Position numbers and translations under genes: made by a program. From CAVORD01 sp963698535 (GTDB taxonomy: Bacteria > Bacteroidota > Bacteroidia > Bacteroidales > VadinHA17): a stretch of 64,000 nt of DNA. Positions 19,477-29,483 of the stretch are shown here, one piece after another. The notes beneath the pieces were generated by a model, which ran no database searches, had not been told where the DNA came from, and was given only the letters and a program-made list of their open reading frames with translations. The stretch covers positions 1,116,001-1,180,000 of the forward strand of contig CAVORD010000001.1 of assembly GCA_963698535.1 (NCBI GenBank), read 5' to 3'. Positions within the stretch are counted from its first letter, which is position 1, and each line of letters opens with the position of its first letter.

Positions 19477-19497
19477 GTTAAACTGAAAAGGTTTAAC
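19477..19497. promoter_or_regulatory. Perfect 7-bp inverted repeat in the leader of the six-gene operon
   Basis: GTTAAAC at 19477-19483 and GTTTAAC at 19491-19497 are perfect inverse complements separated by 7 bases. It sits 28 bases before the PqqD-like start and could be an operator or an RNA hairpin. No clear -7 box was found in this gap. Confidence 0.4.
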
Positions 19498-19533
19498 GGG
19501 AGTTTAATAAAAGTAATAAATGGAACAGAAATC

Positions 19534-21601
19534 CTATTTGGATGAAGGCAATGGATTTGCCAGGGATGGCAATTTGACAAAGAAGGTTGCTCCCTTGCCG
19601 GTTTCCGATTCAACACTTATGGTGCCTTTCATCATTTCAATTAGTGATTTTGAAATCGCCAGGCCAAGCCCTGTGCCTCCGTAGATGCCTTTGGCACTGC
19701 TTTCTGCTTGTCGGAATCGCTCAAAAATAATTGTCTGGTCCTCCTTTGATATACCGATTCCTGTATCTTTTACGAAAAGGATGATACCATTACTATCGAA
19801 GTTACAACCATATTCAACATACCCTGAAGAGGTAAATTTAATAGCGTTACCCACCAGGTTGCTTAAGATCTGAAAAAGCCGGGTTTCATCCGATACAAAT
19901 CCATCGCATGCTTTTCCGGAAGGTTTTCGAAGTTCGATACCCTTATCATTGGCAGATTTTTGATGCAGCTCGAAAATATTAATAAAGAGAGCCTCGAGAT
20001 TAACAACTGCCGGTTTGATCTTAACCTGGCCCGATTCTATAATAGAGATATCTATTACATCATTTATTACGTTGAGCAATCGCCTTGAGCTTTGGTTAAT
20101 AATACCCAGATAGTTCCTCAATGTTCTCACATCCCACTCCTCAATAAGTAAAAGGTCGCTGAACCCCAGTATTGAGTTCATTGGTGTCCTGATCTCATGT
20201 GACATATTGGCAAGGAAAGCCGTCTTTATCCTGTTAGCGGCTTCGGCTTCATCCTTTGCTCTTACAAGATCCTTTTCAAGATTCTTTTGTGCTGTGATGT
20301 TGCGCAAAAGGCAGTGGACAGAATCGTTGTTTCCTTCGAACTGAACCAATCTGAAAACAATTTCGGCTATGATAACATCACCCTGTGAGGTCTTCAGATC
20401 GAAGTTAATAATTTCCGGCTCAGCATTTGAGAGAGAAGAATTGAACCCGTCAACAATCTTTCTGACATCATCAAAATCATGTGCCAGTTCTCCGACAAAT
20501 ATTCCTGTCAGCTCTTCAGGGTCTAATCCTGCAACTCTTTTTATAACCGGACTGCAATATGTAACTATTCCACCTGTTGTAATGCGCATTACCACATCAT
20601 TCATCTGCTCAACGAGCCCCCGGAACTTATTCTCACTTTTACGAAGTGCCTTTTCGGCATTCTCCCTCTCTTCCATTTCTCTGGCAAGCAGGGCATTTTT
20701 TGCATCTCCTTCGGTAATTGGAGGAAAGAAGAAGAATAACAATTAGTGAGACCAACAGGGTTATACCCAGCCCTATGATCATGATCTCGCCTGAGTAAAC
20801 CGATTGTGAACTCCATCCCCTATTGGGTATAGCCCCGATAACCCAATACCCTCCGGGTATGCTTACATACTGAATTACAGGCTCTGAATTAAAAACCGAA
20901 GGGTCTCCCCATACCATCTCCCCACTTGCACCAAGTGCATCCCTGCCCCTGATAGCAATTTTATAAAGTTCTGAAGTAGATACCCCACTGTCCTCAAGAA
21001 GGTCTTCCATTCTGGCAACTATTGAGACTACCCCCCAATAGCTATCTGCATCGGTTTCATTGCTGATGAAGACAGGAGCACGATTGATCAGAGCCACCCC
21101 GCCCTGAACCAGGTTAACAGGACCTGCAAGAAGAGGTGTCCTTTCCTCCATTACCCGTATTACTGACTCCTTCTGCTCGTCGTTAAGCATATAATCCAGG
21201 CCTATGGCTCCCTCATTACCCTCAACCGGAAAAACCCACCGGATAACATTATCGGGGGCAATAGCAATGTGGGATATATATTTACTGTCGCGAACAGCAT
21301 GTTCAGCCATCCCCGCAAAGAGCCTGAAATTTATTACCCCTTCCATCTCTGTATAGTGAACTATACCAAGAGTTGAATTAAATGTTGACGAGACCAATCC
21401 TTCAAGCCTCGCCCGTATTGTTGACATATCGGCCAGAACCTGAATGCGTTCGTGGGCCTTTTCAGTCTCTTTATCGATACCTGCAAAATAGTAACTTATT
21501 GAAAAACCGCCTGAAAGAAGAATGAGAACAAGGATCATCCACACTCCATTGTAACCAAACAGCCCTTTCCGGTGCTTACTATTCCCTGATTTACTATTCA
21601 T
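19534..21601 (-). CDS. CHASE-PAS sensor histidine kinase, one frameshift
   Basis: Two frames (21601-20639 and 20742-19534) join into about 688 residues. The first has a membrane helix (VWMILVLILLSGGFSISYY), a periplasmic CHASE-type domain (HIAIAPDNVIRWVFPVEGNE, AIGLDYM), and a second helix (IIGLGITLLVSLIVILLL). The second has a PAS domain, HisKA with NMSHEIRTPMNSIL, and HATPase_c with NLVGNAIKF, DTGIG and GGTGLGLAI. Removing one A from the six-A run at 20696-20701 restores a continuous frame, YRRRCKNALLAREMEE. It lies 84 bases upstream of the six-gene operon in the same direction and may sense a signal for it, but no response regulator is present. Confidence 0.85.
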
Positions 21602-21816
21602 CTCCCCCTGTCAGAATTATTCTGTTAAACGCCTCAGCCAATGTGTAATCGCGGAAAGTATGAACTCTCTTTTGAAAAGTATCAATCCTTAGAATAATGT
21701 ATCAACCGGATATTCCAATTACCCCATTAACATTCACATACAAAACTAATCGTAAAAATCAATTTCTATGCAGAAAATCCTATTTTTTAAGGGATATTGA
21801 ATCTGACAACAGCTAT

Positions 21817-22851
21817 CTACAGCAAGCCGTAATGGTCTGCGGCCCAAGTCATTCCTAATGACAATAAAAAAGAGATCACAGGAGCAATGATCCACATTGC
21901 AAAGAATTTGTTTACCTCAGTTTTCCGGAATATGTTTTTGAACCCAAGTTTTGCAACCCCTATTCCAAGAATTGCACCAACAGAGACCTGAACCAGAGAG
22001 GTAGGGATACCCTTAAGTACTGAAGCAAGAAGGAGCAGCGTGGCGGAGACGAATGATATTATTATTGCTTCGAATTTGCCAAACATTATGATCTCCTTTC
22101 CGGTATTGTTGAGAATTTTTGTGCCGAAAAACGAACTGCCAATACCAAAGGAAGGAGCGATCATCAATGTGCTGATTATGATTATAACTATGAAATTCTG
22201 ACTGTTATCCTGAAGACCCAGCTCATTGAGTGTCATACTAGCAATAGGCCCGGAGGCATTTGCAACATTATTGGCCCCTATCGAGAAGCTAACGTACAGT
22301 GACATGATAATAATGACCCACCTTACGGCAGGATGGTTATTAAAGCTGCCACTCATAAGATATCCCCTTTTCCTGATAGGATTATAGAGATACTTCCCCA
22401 GCAGAAGACATATAATGAAGGAGATGACGGGAAGGATAAACCATGTAGGCAATATCTGGAAAAACAACTTGTGAGTATTAAGTTCCCCCAAATAAGCCGC
22501 TGGAGCTGCTACCGCAAGAACGGTGGACTGAGAAGTAGACTGAGGAATACCTGTTATATTGGCAATTAAGAGTGATATCGAAACTGATAATAGTATAATT
22601 GAAACCAGAACATACGATAATCTGTCAGGATCGATCAACTCTTTTCCTACTGTGGATGCAGTTGCTTTTCCTGCAACAATTGCCCCTATGAAAACGAAAA
22701 GTCCAAAAAGACCCGGAATAAGACTCTTCTTAATTATATCGGCTCCGTATGCTGCAGAGAATGAAGGACCCGTACCACTTCCGCCCATGTTTATTGCCAG
22801 AAACATTGCAATCAGGTAAGGTATCAGCAGGTGATTAAAGAGTGGAGACAT
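21817..22851 (-). CDS. PiT family inorganic phosphate transporter
   Basis: A 344-residue membrane protein with about ten helices. The two PiT signature repeats are visible: NMGGSGTGPSFSAAYGADII near the N-terminus and SIGANNVANASGPIASM near 205, plus GIPQSTSQSTVLAVAA. PiT proteins carry metal-phosphate with protons or sodium. The common N-terminal GANDxxNA motif is altered to NMGGSGTGP, while the second copy is intact. It is transcribed alone, away from the thioredoxin gene. The length is at the short end of the family because the usual long central loop is absent. Confidence 0.85.
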   Translation of the reverse strand: MSPLFNHLLIPYLIAMFLAINMGGSGTGPSFSAAYGADIIKKSLIPGLFGLFVFIGAIVAGKATASTVGKELIDPDRLSYVLVSIILLSVSISLLIANITGIPQSTSQSTVLAVAAPAAYLGELNTHKLFFQILPTWFILPVISFIICLLLGKYLYNPIRKRGYLMSGSFNNHPAVRWVIIIMSLYVSFSIGANNVANASGPIASMTLNELGLQDNSQNFIVIIIISTLMIAPSFGIGSSFFGTKILNNTGKEIIMFGKFEAIIISFVSATLLLLASVLKGIPTSLVQVSVGAILGIGVAKLGFKNIFRKTEVNKFFAMWIIAPVISFLLSLGMTWAADHYGLL

Positions 22852-23176
22852 TGAATTTGATTGAAGGTTAAAGATCTATGCAGTCAGTGAGGATCCCCTA
22901 AAGCGGTTATTTATTTTACTGTACATTTATTCGGGTATACTGTAAGAGTTGAATCGCAATATTCAATAAAGCAAATTTCCGACAAAAGAACATATGATTA
23001 ATAGGTGGAAATACCTATTTAACAGAGTAAAATTGAGCATTTATAAGCATGACAGAAAGTCATATATCAGCTATTGGCATAATATATGTAATTATATACA
23101 TGTTTATATATATATTTGCATTCTACAGGAAATTAGTTAAAGTAACCGGCATTTATCAAGAGTAAAATTCACACAA
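22852..23176. other. Divergent intergenic region, 325 bases
   Basis: An AT-rich gap between the phosphate transporter and thioredoxin genes. It holds a 7-bp inverted repeat (AATAGGT 23000-23006, ACCTATT 23013-23019), a TATATTTG -7-like box at 23111-23118, and a possible 38-residue membrane microprotein gene described separately. Confidence 0.6.
23049..23165 (+). CDS. Possible small membrane protein, 38 residues
   Basis: ATG at 23049 opens a frame of 38 codons ending in TAA 11 bases before the thioredoxin start. It predicts a polar start (MTESHISA), one hydrophobic helix (IIYVIIYMFIYIFAF) and a basic end (YRKLVKV), the usual plan of single-pass microproteins. The helix is built largely of ATA/TAT codons in an AT-rich stretch, so it may be a chance frame; a -7-like box also overlaps it. 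Confidence 0.35.
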   Translation: MTESHISAIGIIYVIIYMFIYIFAFYRKLVKVTGIYQE

Positions 23177-23698
23177 ATGAACAAGAGAATAATAATTATT
23201 TCAGCAGTGGTGGTTGCCATTGCGGCAGCGGGATTCATCATTCTGAAAAAGAGTGAATCTTCGAATTCCAACAGATCAGAGGTAAATGCTTCTGATTCTA
23301 AAAACAGAGGTTCGGAAGATGGAGCAATACACATAAGCTCAGCGGAATTTAAGAATCTGGTTTTCAATTACGAAGGGAATCCTGCTGAATGGTCCTTCGA
23401 AGGTGATCTGCCATGTATTGTTGACTTTTATGCCGACTGGTGCAAACCATGTCAGATAGCAGGCCCTGTTCTGGAGGAGCTGGCAAAAGAGTACAAGGGG
23501 AAGATCAACATCTATAAAATTGATACCGACGAAGAGAAGGAGTTAGCAGCAGCATTCAACATACAAAGCATACCAACTTTCTTATTATGTCCTTCTGAGG
23601 GCCAGCCAAGAATGTTCAGCGGGATAGGTCAGACCCCGGAACAAACCAAAGAGATATTCAGGAAAGCCATAGAGGAGGTCCTTCTTAACGGGAATTAA
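23177..23698 (+). CDS. Membrane-anchored thioredoxin-like protein
   Basis: A 173-residue protein. Residues 4-23 form a signal anchor (IIIISAVVVAIAAAGFIIL), then a Ser/Asn-rich linker to about 45, then a thioredoxin fold with the redox motif DFYADWCKPCQIAGP and the cis-proline loop SIPTFLL. The WCKPC centre favours disulfide reduction. Being tethered to the outer face of the inner membrane, it likely reduces periplasmic disulfides or serves cytochrome or peroxidase partners, none of which is encoded nearby. Its last 14 bases overlap the convergent cytidylate-kinase-like gene. Confidence 0.88.
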   Translation: MNKRIIIISAVVVAIAAAGFIILKKSESSNSNRSEVNASDSKNRGSEDGAIHISSAEFKNLVFNYEGNPAEWSFEGDLPCIVDFYADWCKPCQIAGPVLEELAKEYKGKINIYKIDTDEEKELAAAFNIQSIPTFLLCPSEGQPRMFSGIGQTPEQTKEIFRKAIEEVLLNGN

Positions 23699-24374
23699 CT
23701 TTCTTCTCATAAAGATCAGCAATTATTGCCGAGATATCTCTTTCTGAGAAGGATGCCCTGTTAATTGTTGCATCGAACAGATAATCCAGATTAAGCGGTT
23801 TCTTGTCCATAAAGGTATGGAACATGTTCAGCCGCTTCTGGTCTGTTTCGATAATATAAGTTTCAGCGGTTGCTATATCCATCCCCTTTTTTCTCATGAC
23901 ATTTTCAACGCGCCAGTAGAAAGGAGCTATAATTCTGATATGAAGCGCCTGGGCAATATCTTTGGAAATAACGACTCCTCCCCTTCCAACCATAACAACG
24001 TGTCCCTCCTTGCACATAGAAAGGACGACCTCTTTTATTACCCTTTTAATTTTCTGATCACTGATAAATCCGCCGGAGAAAGCCATTATCATTTCCGACA
24101 TATTGGAAAGTTCTACTCTTTTATAAATATCCTCTACCCGATGCGACCCGACGTTTATCTCCCTGGCAGCCTTATAAATAATATCCTTGTCGGCCCATTT
24201 CCATTTGTCGGTGTTATACTTTCGGTTTAAAAGTTCAGCCAATGCAGATGCCACCTGGCGTCCGTCGCAACCTGTTGTCCTGGATATTGTAATAACCGGG
24301 CCATCATTTTTAGAGATCTTTGAGAGTATTGTTTTCCGGTATCTCTCGTTGAAATAATTGTGCAGTTTATCCAT
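23685..24374 (-). CDS. Cytidylate kinase-like P-loop protein
   Basis: A 229-residue protein of the cytidylate-kinase-like family. The N-terminal phosphate loop is the variant ITISRTTGCDGRQVASAL, followed by a WADKDII strand, a GRGGVVI motif in the middle, and an RVENVMRKKGMDI lid-like helix. Related proteins occur widely in anaerobic Bacteroidota beside metabolic or sensor genes and their substrate is not established; this is not the housekeeping Cmk. It is convergent with and overlaps the thioredoxin gene. Confidence 0.85.
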   Translation of the reverse strand: MDKLHNYFNERYRKTILSKISKNDGPVITISRTTGCDGRQVASALAELLNRKYNTDKWKWADKDIIYKAAREINVGSHRVEDIYKRVELSNMSEMIMAFSGGFISDQKIKRVIKEVVLSMCKEGHVVMVGRGGVVISKDIAQALHIRIIAPFYWRVENVMRKKGMDIATAETYIIETDQKRLNMFHTFMDKKPLNLDYLFDATINRASFSERDISAIIADLYEKKVNSR

Positions 24375-24589
24375 GGCATTGAAGATTAGCTATCAGCAGA
24401 ATCGAACTTGCTGACCTTCTACCTACAATTTACAATTTTCAGGGGATCTGACATCAAAAATAGTCCGCAAAATGCAGCAATCCGGGGTGTCTGCCGTCAT
24501 TGCTCCGTGAAAGGCAAAAACAGATATTCTGCTTCGATTAATAAGAAAGATTTCTTAATTTTAATAGTTAATCAACAAATGATACAATT

Positions 24590-25033
24590 ATGGATTTTTT
24601 AACCCGTCCTGAGGTACTTTGGTTTATCCTGGGTCTTGTTATGCTACTGTTGGAGCTGGTTATTCCAGGCTTTGTAATATTCTTTTTCGGATTTGGTGCC
24701 TGGATGGCGTCGATTGCATGTTTAATTTTCGACCCGGGGATCAATCTGCAGATAATTATTTTTGCGGTCTCTTCAATTACTGCTCTGGTTGCGCTCAGGC
24801 GAACCATCAGGAAGAAATTTCTGGAACCTGATGACAGACCCTCCGATGCGGTTGAAGATGAATTCACCGGAAAAGAGGCTATGGCCCTGATCGATTTTCT
24901 TCCTGGCAAAAAAGGGAAGGTTGAATTCAGAGGCACTAGCTGGACTGCTATATCAGACGAAAAAATAACTGAAGGTCAGTTTGTTACAATAATTGGAAAA
25001 GAAAGTATCAATCTAATTGTAAAACCTAAATAA
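24590..25033 (+). CDS. NfeD-family membrane protein
   Basis: A 147-residue protein with a membrane hairpin or triple helix at the N-terminus (WFILGLVMLLLELVIPGFVI, FGFGAWMASIACLIF, LQIIIFAVSSITALVAL) followed by an OB-fold domain (residues about 85-147, GKEAMALIDFLPGKKGKVEF). This is the short NfeD form that lacks the ClpP-like protease. It ends 7 bases before a stomatin-type SPFH gene, the classical partner; the pair is thought to form large membrane cages that organise microdomains. Confidence 0.88.
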   Translation: MDFLTRPEVLWFILGLVMLLLELVIPGFVIFFFGFGAWMASIACLIFDPGINLQIIIFAVSSITALVALRRTIRKKFLEPDDRPSDAVEDEFTGKEAMALIDFLPGKKGKVEFRGTSWTAISDEKITEGQFVTIIGKESINLIVKPK

Positions 25034-25040
25034 TCAAACA

Positions 25041-25988
25041 ATGGTCGACCAAACTTCCACAATCATTCTCGTTGGTCTAATCCTTCTCGGCTTTATACTA
25101 ATTGTATCGATGATAAGGATTGTACCTCAGCGTACTGCTATCATAGTTGAGCGCCTTGGTAAATACCAGGGTACTCTTGTTGCAGGCTTCCATATCCTTA
25201 TACCTTTCATCGACAAGGTCAGATACAGGCATACCCTTAAGGAACAGGCCATCGATGTCGCATCTCAAACCTGTATAACCAGGGATAATATTGCAGTTGA
25301 AGTAGACGGTATCCTTTACCTTCAGGTTATTGACCCCCAGAAGTCGTCCTATGGTATCGATGACTACCGCTTTGCATCGATCCAGATAGCTCAGACAACG
25401 ATGAGGAGTATTATCGGTAAGCTTGAGCTGGATCGCACCTTTGAAGAGAGGGAAACAATTAATACAACTATTGTTGAAGCTGTTGATAAGGCAAGTGACC
25501 CCTGGGGTGTGAAAGTATCACGCTACGAGGTAAAGAATATCTCCCCACCCCAGAGCATAAAAGATGCTATGGAAAAACAGATGCGTGCTGAGCGTGAGAA
25601 AAGAGCAAAAATTGCTGAATCTGAAGGAGAAAAGCAAGCTAAAATAAACGTAGCCGACGGTGTTAAGCAGGAGCTTATAAGACAGTCGGAGGGTGAGATG
25701 CAGAAAAGAATAAATGAGGCTCAGGGGCGTGCTTCTGAGATTGAACAAGTGGCCACCGCTACTGCCAACGGACTCCGCCAGATAGCCAATGCTATCTCAT
25801 CAGAAAATGGTCTGAACGCCGTTAACCTGAGGGTAGCTGAACAGTATCTTACCGAGTTCGGCAAGCTTGCTGCAAAAAATAATACGATGATAATCCCCTC
25901 AAACCTAACAGATATTGCAGGCGTTGTGGCTACGGCTACTTCGGTCTTCAATGAGACAAAGGATAAGAAGCAGGAAAAGGGTAAGTAA
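25041..25988 (+). CDS. SPFH/stomatin-like protein (QmcA type)
   Basis: A 315-residue protein with an N-terminal membrane helix (TIILVGLILLGFILIVSMI), the SPFH/band-7 domain (IVPQRTAIIVERLGKYQGTL, RDNIAVEVDGILY, YRFASIQIAQTTMRSIIGKL), a long charged coiled coil (EREKRAKIAESEGEKQAKI) and a C-terminal segment for ring assembly. It belongs to the slipin/QmcA group and follows NfeD in a two-gene operon that ends at a strong terminator. Confidence 0.9.
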   Translation: MVDQTSTIILVGLILLGFILIVSMIRIVPQRTAIIVERLGKYQGTLVAGFHILIPFIDKVRYRHTLKEQAIDVASQTCITRDNIAVEVDGILYLQVIDPQKSSYGIDDYRFASIQIAQTTMRSIIGKLELDRTFEERETINTTIVEAVDKASDPWGVKVSRYEVKNISPPQSIKDAMEKQMRAEREKRAKIAESEGEKQAKINVADGVKQELIRQSEGEMQKRINEAQGRASEIEQVATATANGLRQIANAISSENGLNAVNLRVAEQYLTEFGKLAAKNNTMIIPSNLTDIAGVVATATSVFNETKDKKQEKGK

Positions 25989-26011
25989 CCTTATCCGGTG
26001 CAGAACGACGC

Positions 26012-26048
26012 AAAAAGCGGGATTGTGAGCAAACAGTCCCGCTTTTTT
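26012..26048 (+). terminator. Intrinsic terminator after the NfeD-SPFH operon
   Basis: AAAAAGCGGGA pairs with TCCCGCTTTTT around a roughly 14-base loop and continues into a run of seven T residues. It lies 24 bases after the SPFH stop codon. Confidence 0.85.
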
Positions 26049-26187
26049 TGCAAATAAAGAATGTTTTTGGAGATGGCGTGCCAGTAATGGTATCGTTTGA
26101 GATAGGAGTTTCTTACTTATTCTGATGACTTGTATTATAGCGCTAATTTAATGGATTAGTAATTCTTCACGCTTATAAACCCCCTCC

Positions 26188-26206
26188 CCGGGACTAAAGG
26201 TCCCGG
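26188..26206. repeat. Short GC-rich hairpin in a 295-base intergenic gap
   Basis: CCGGGAC at 26188-26194 and GTCCCGG at 26200-26206 are perfect inverse complements with a 5-base loop, flanked by C-rich and G-rich tracts. Apart from this and the terminator I see nothing in the gap from 25989 to 26283. Confidence 0.5.
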
Positions 26207-26283
26207 TACTCCCCCTTAAAAAGGTGGAGAAATTCTATAAGAAATATAACCCTGATCCGGAAAGCAGGTAATGTTTAACGTAA

Positions 26284-28645
26284 CTATCGGTGCTCAGTGC
26301 GCCTGATGATCTCGTTCTGGAGATCCTCTCCCAGGTCGTTGAAATAATCGGAGTATCCAGCCACTCTTACTATCAGATCCCGGTACAATTCCGGATTTTT
26401 TTGTGCTGCTTTAAGAGTTTCAGCATTAACAACATTAAACTGGATATGGTGGCCGTGCATACTGAAGTAGGATCTTATTAAGGCTGTAATTATATTATAA
26501 CTACCCTCATCATCAAAGAATTGCGGACTGAACTTCTGATTAAGCAGAGTTCCTCCTGTACGAAGGTGATCAATTTTTGAAGCTGATCTTATCACAGCAG
26601 TAGGACCATTACTATCGGCACCCTGGTATGGAGAGATCCCCTCCGACAAAGGGAGACCCTTCCGTCTTCCATCGGGTGTGGCACCAAGGACACTTCCAAA
26701 GTAAACATGAGATGTTGTTGGTAACAGATTTATCCTGTGAGTAGCACCTCTGGGTGTTTTTCTACCGTTCACTGCATCATAAAACAGTTCGAAGACAGTA
26801 AGTGCGTTCTGATCGGCATAATCGTCATCATTACCATATTTGGGAGTCTCATAAACAAGATTGTAAAGAAGCTCCTCGTGACCAACGAAGTCACTCCCTG
26901 TAGCTTCCCTCATATCATCCCAGCTACATTTTTTATGATCATAGATATTGTACCTGATGCTTGTCAGCATATCGGTAATAGTTCCCAGACCAACACCCTG
27001 AATATAGGTTGTATTGTACCTGGCTCCTCCTGCATTGTAATCAACACCGTTCTTGATGCAATCTTCTATAAGCAACGATAGGAAAGGTACAGGCAGGTGA
27101 CTGGAAAATGTCTCTTCAATAGCTATATTCCCTTTAATCTTAATGTCGATCAGATAATTAAGCTGGATGGAAAATGCGTTGATCAGGGCTTCAAACGTAT
27201 CAAACTGAGACAGGTCGCCTGTTCTGGGACCTATTTGCCGGGAGGTTCTGGTGTCAAATCCATTATTAAGTGTAAGTTCAAGTACTTTTGGCAGATTAAA
27301 GTAGCCGGAGAGCCAATATGCCTCAGTACCAAAAGCACCTGTTTCCACGCATCCCGAGGCACCTCCGTTTCTGGCATCCAGAATATCCTTGCCCTGACGC
27401 AAGAGTTCTTCAATAATTGCATCTGTATTGAAAACAGATGGCTGACCAAATCCGGTCTTAATGATATCGAGTGTTTTATGTATAAAACTATCCGGATTCT
27501 TATGGCTTACCTGTATCATTGAACTAGGCTGAAGCAGTCTCATTGTGCCGATGACATCCAGCAGAATATAACTCATTTCATTAACACCATCTTCACCATC
27601 GGGTGTCAATCCTCCCAGGTTGATAAGACAGAAATCGGTGTATGTATTGCTTTCGAGTGCAGTAATACCAACTTTAGGCGGGGCAGGGTGATTATTGAAT
27701 TTGACCCAGAAGCAGCCCAATAATTCATACAGTTCGTCATAATTTATCCTCCCATCTTCCATCTCCTTCTTCCAAACCGGGTAGAGGTGCTGATCGAGCC
27801 TTCCGGGATTAAACGAGTCCCATGGATTAAGTTCAGTTATAACACCAAGATGCAATAAACCAGTAATGCTGTAATAGCTCATGAACCGTTTCAGGAGCAT
27901 TGGCCGGCACTTTGCGGCAAACAGCCTCCATCCTTAGCAGCTCCTCTTTCCTTTTTCCTGTCTCAGTCAATGCCATCTCTCCCAGGCGAACGGCATACCT
28001 TTCAGCAAACTTTATCATTGCATCGGCAGCGATACTCATTGCTTTTAGTTCTTCTGCCCTCTCCATACCTCTCTCATCACCATTAAGATCTAAATTGGCA
28101 ATTGACCGTTCAATCTCTTTTTTCAGATCAAGCAGTCCGGTACTGAATAGTTTTCTGCCAAGGACTGTGTGTCCGGGGCCTCTCTGCTCCTGAAACTCGG
28201 TGAATATGCCAGCCTTGTATGCGTCAAGCCATTCCGGCGTCATTGATCCCATTATCCTGTCGCGGTTGCTACGTCCCTTCCAAAACGGGATAATAGTATC
28301 CCTGTAAACATTACGGGTGTTTTCATCCACTCTGAATGATACTTTCTCCCTTGAGTTGAGTATCTCCAGATCTTCCAGTGAATGGAGACTAAGTTCAGGA
28401 TAGGTAGGTGTTGCCTTGATACCTGGCCCCCTCTCTCCCACTATTAGTTCGCCATCATTAATTACCAGTGTCTTATTTAAAAGGATATATTCAAATGCTT
28501 TTGCCCTTTGAACCGGCACCGACAACTCGTCCAGACCAGGGTTTGAATAATACCTGGTGATCAGTTCTGCCCTTTCGGAGCTAATGTATTCCTCACTGTT
28601 CAGGCTTTGACTCCTTAATTTATTTACTCTTTCACTCAACTTCAT
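26284..28645 (-). CDS. hypD: Glycyl radical enzyme, hydroxyproline dehydratase-like, one frameshift
   Basis: Two frames (28645-27833 and 27900-26284) join into about 786 residues, the usual size of HypD. The thiyl-radical cysteine is in GGASGCVETGAFGTEAY, with the CxE arrangement of dehydratase-type glycyl radical enzymes, and the radical glycine is in VRVAGYSDYF near the C-terminus. GCVETG followed by FNLPKVLELTLNNG resembles trans-4-hydroxyproline dehydratase more than PFL, CutC or glycerol dehydratase; this assignment is from memory of the family. HypD dehydrates hydroxyproline to pyrroline-5-carboxylate. No proC is adjacent. The break near 27857 is one extra base within HYWFI-HLGVITEL. 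The activase gene is 19 bases upstream. Confidence 0.8.
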
Positions 28646-28664
28646 TCTGATTAATTTTAATTTT

Positions 28665-29483
28665 TTATCCCCCGGAGATTACCTTTATCCCTGTCTCAGA
28701 GAAAAAACTTACTACTTCCCTCACCCTTTCAGGTCCGGGCTGAATGGTTCCTTCCATCTTATAATCGAGGCCAAGACGGGCATATTTCGATCGACCGGAG
28801 GTATGGAACGGGAGTATGCTTATAGCGGTTATTGACCCGTTATTAATTTTAGTGATATAGTTACGCAAACCCGACAGCTCTTTTTCGCTATCATTTATCC
28901 CTGGTATGAGAGGTATTCTGATCTCTACCTGAGCACCCATCTCTAAAAGGAAGAGCAGGTTGCTAAGGATCTCATTATTCGGTTTGCCGGTTATCTTCTT
29001 GTGAACATTGCTGTCGGGATGTTTCAGGTCGAAAAGGAAAAGAGACGTATTTTTCACAACCCTTCTGAAAGAATCCTTACTGACCATCCCTGATGTATCG
29101 ATCGCAGTATTAAAGCCTTCCGATCGAAGCCTCCTGACTGCACTCTCCAGAAAGTCTATCTGCAACATTGGCTCTCCTCCTGAGAATGTGACTCCCCCAC
29201 CTGACTGATCCATGAAGATCCTGTCTTTCCATGCAATTGATAAAATATCTTCCAGATCATAATCTTTCCCGATCATCTCATTCCTTACAAACTCCATCTC
29301 CCCTATCCTGTCTATACGACCAACAGATTCGGCAATTCTTTTTATCCCCTCCGGATTATGACACCATATGCACTCCAGCGGACATCCTTTCATGAAGAAT
29401 GTAGTCCTGATCCCGGGACCATCATGTATTGCAAACCGCTTAATGTTAAATATCAGAGCCCTCATAAATAGAAGATTAAACAA
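28665..29483 (-). CDS. Glycyl radical enzyme activase (radical SAM)
   Basis: A 272-residue radical SAM enzyme. The cluster motif is FMKGCPLECIWCHNPEG (CxxxCxxC, with the first Cys in KGC), then GGGVTFSGGEPMLQ for SAM binding and FLFDLKHPD. It lacks the eight-cysteine ferredoxin-type insert found between these motifs in many larger activases; here about 45 residues, with no cysteine, separate them, as in PFL-activase. It generates the glycyl radical on the enzyme encoded directly downstream. The motif GIRTTF at residues 21-26 is typical for activases. Confidence 0.9.
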   Translation of the reverse strand: MFNLLFMRALIFNIKRFAIHDGPGIRTTFFMKGCPLECIWCHNPEGIKRIAESVGRIDRIGEMEFVRNEMIGKDYDLEDILSIAWKDRIFMDQSGGGVTFSGGEPMLQIDFLESAVRRLRSEGFNTAIDTSGMVSKDSFRRVVKNTSLFLFDLKHPDSNVHKKITGKPNNEILSNLLFLLEMGAQVEIRIPLIPGINDSEKELSGLRNYITKINNGSITAISILPFHTSGRSKYARLGLDYKMEGTIQPGPERVREVVSFFSETGIKVISGG

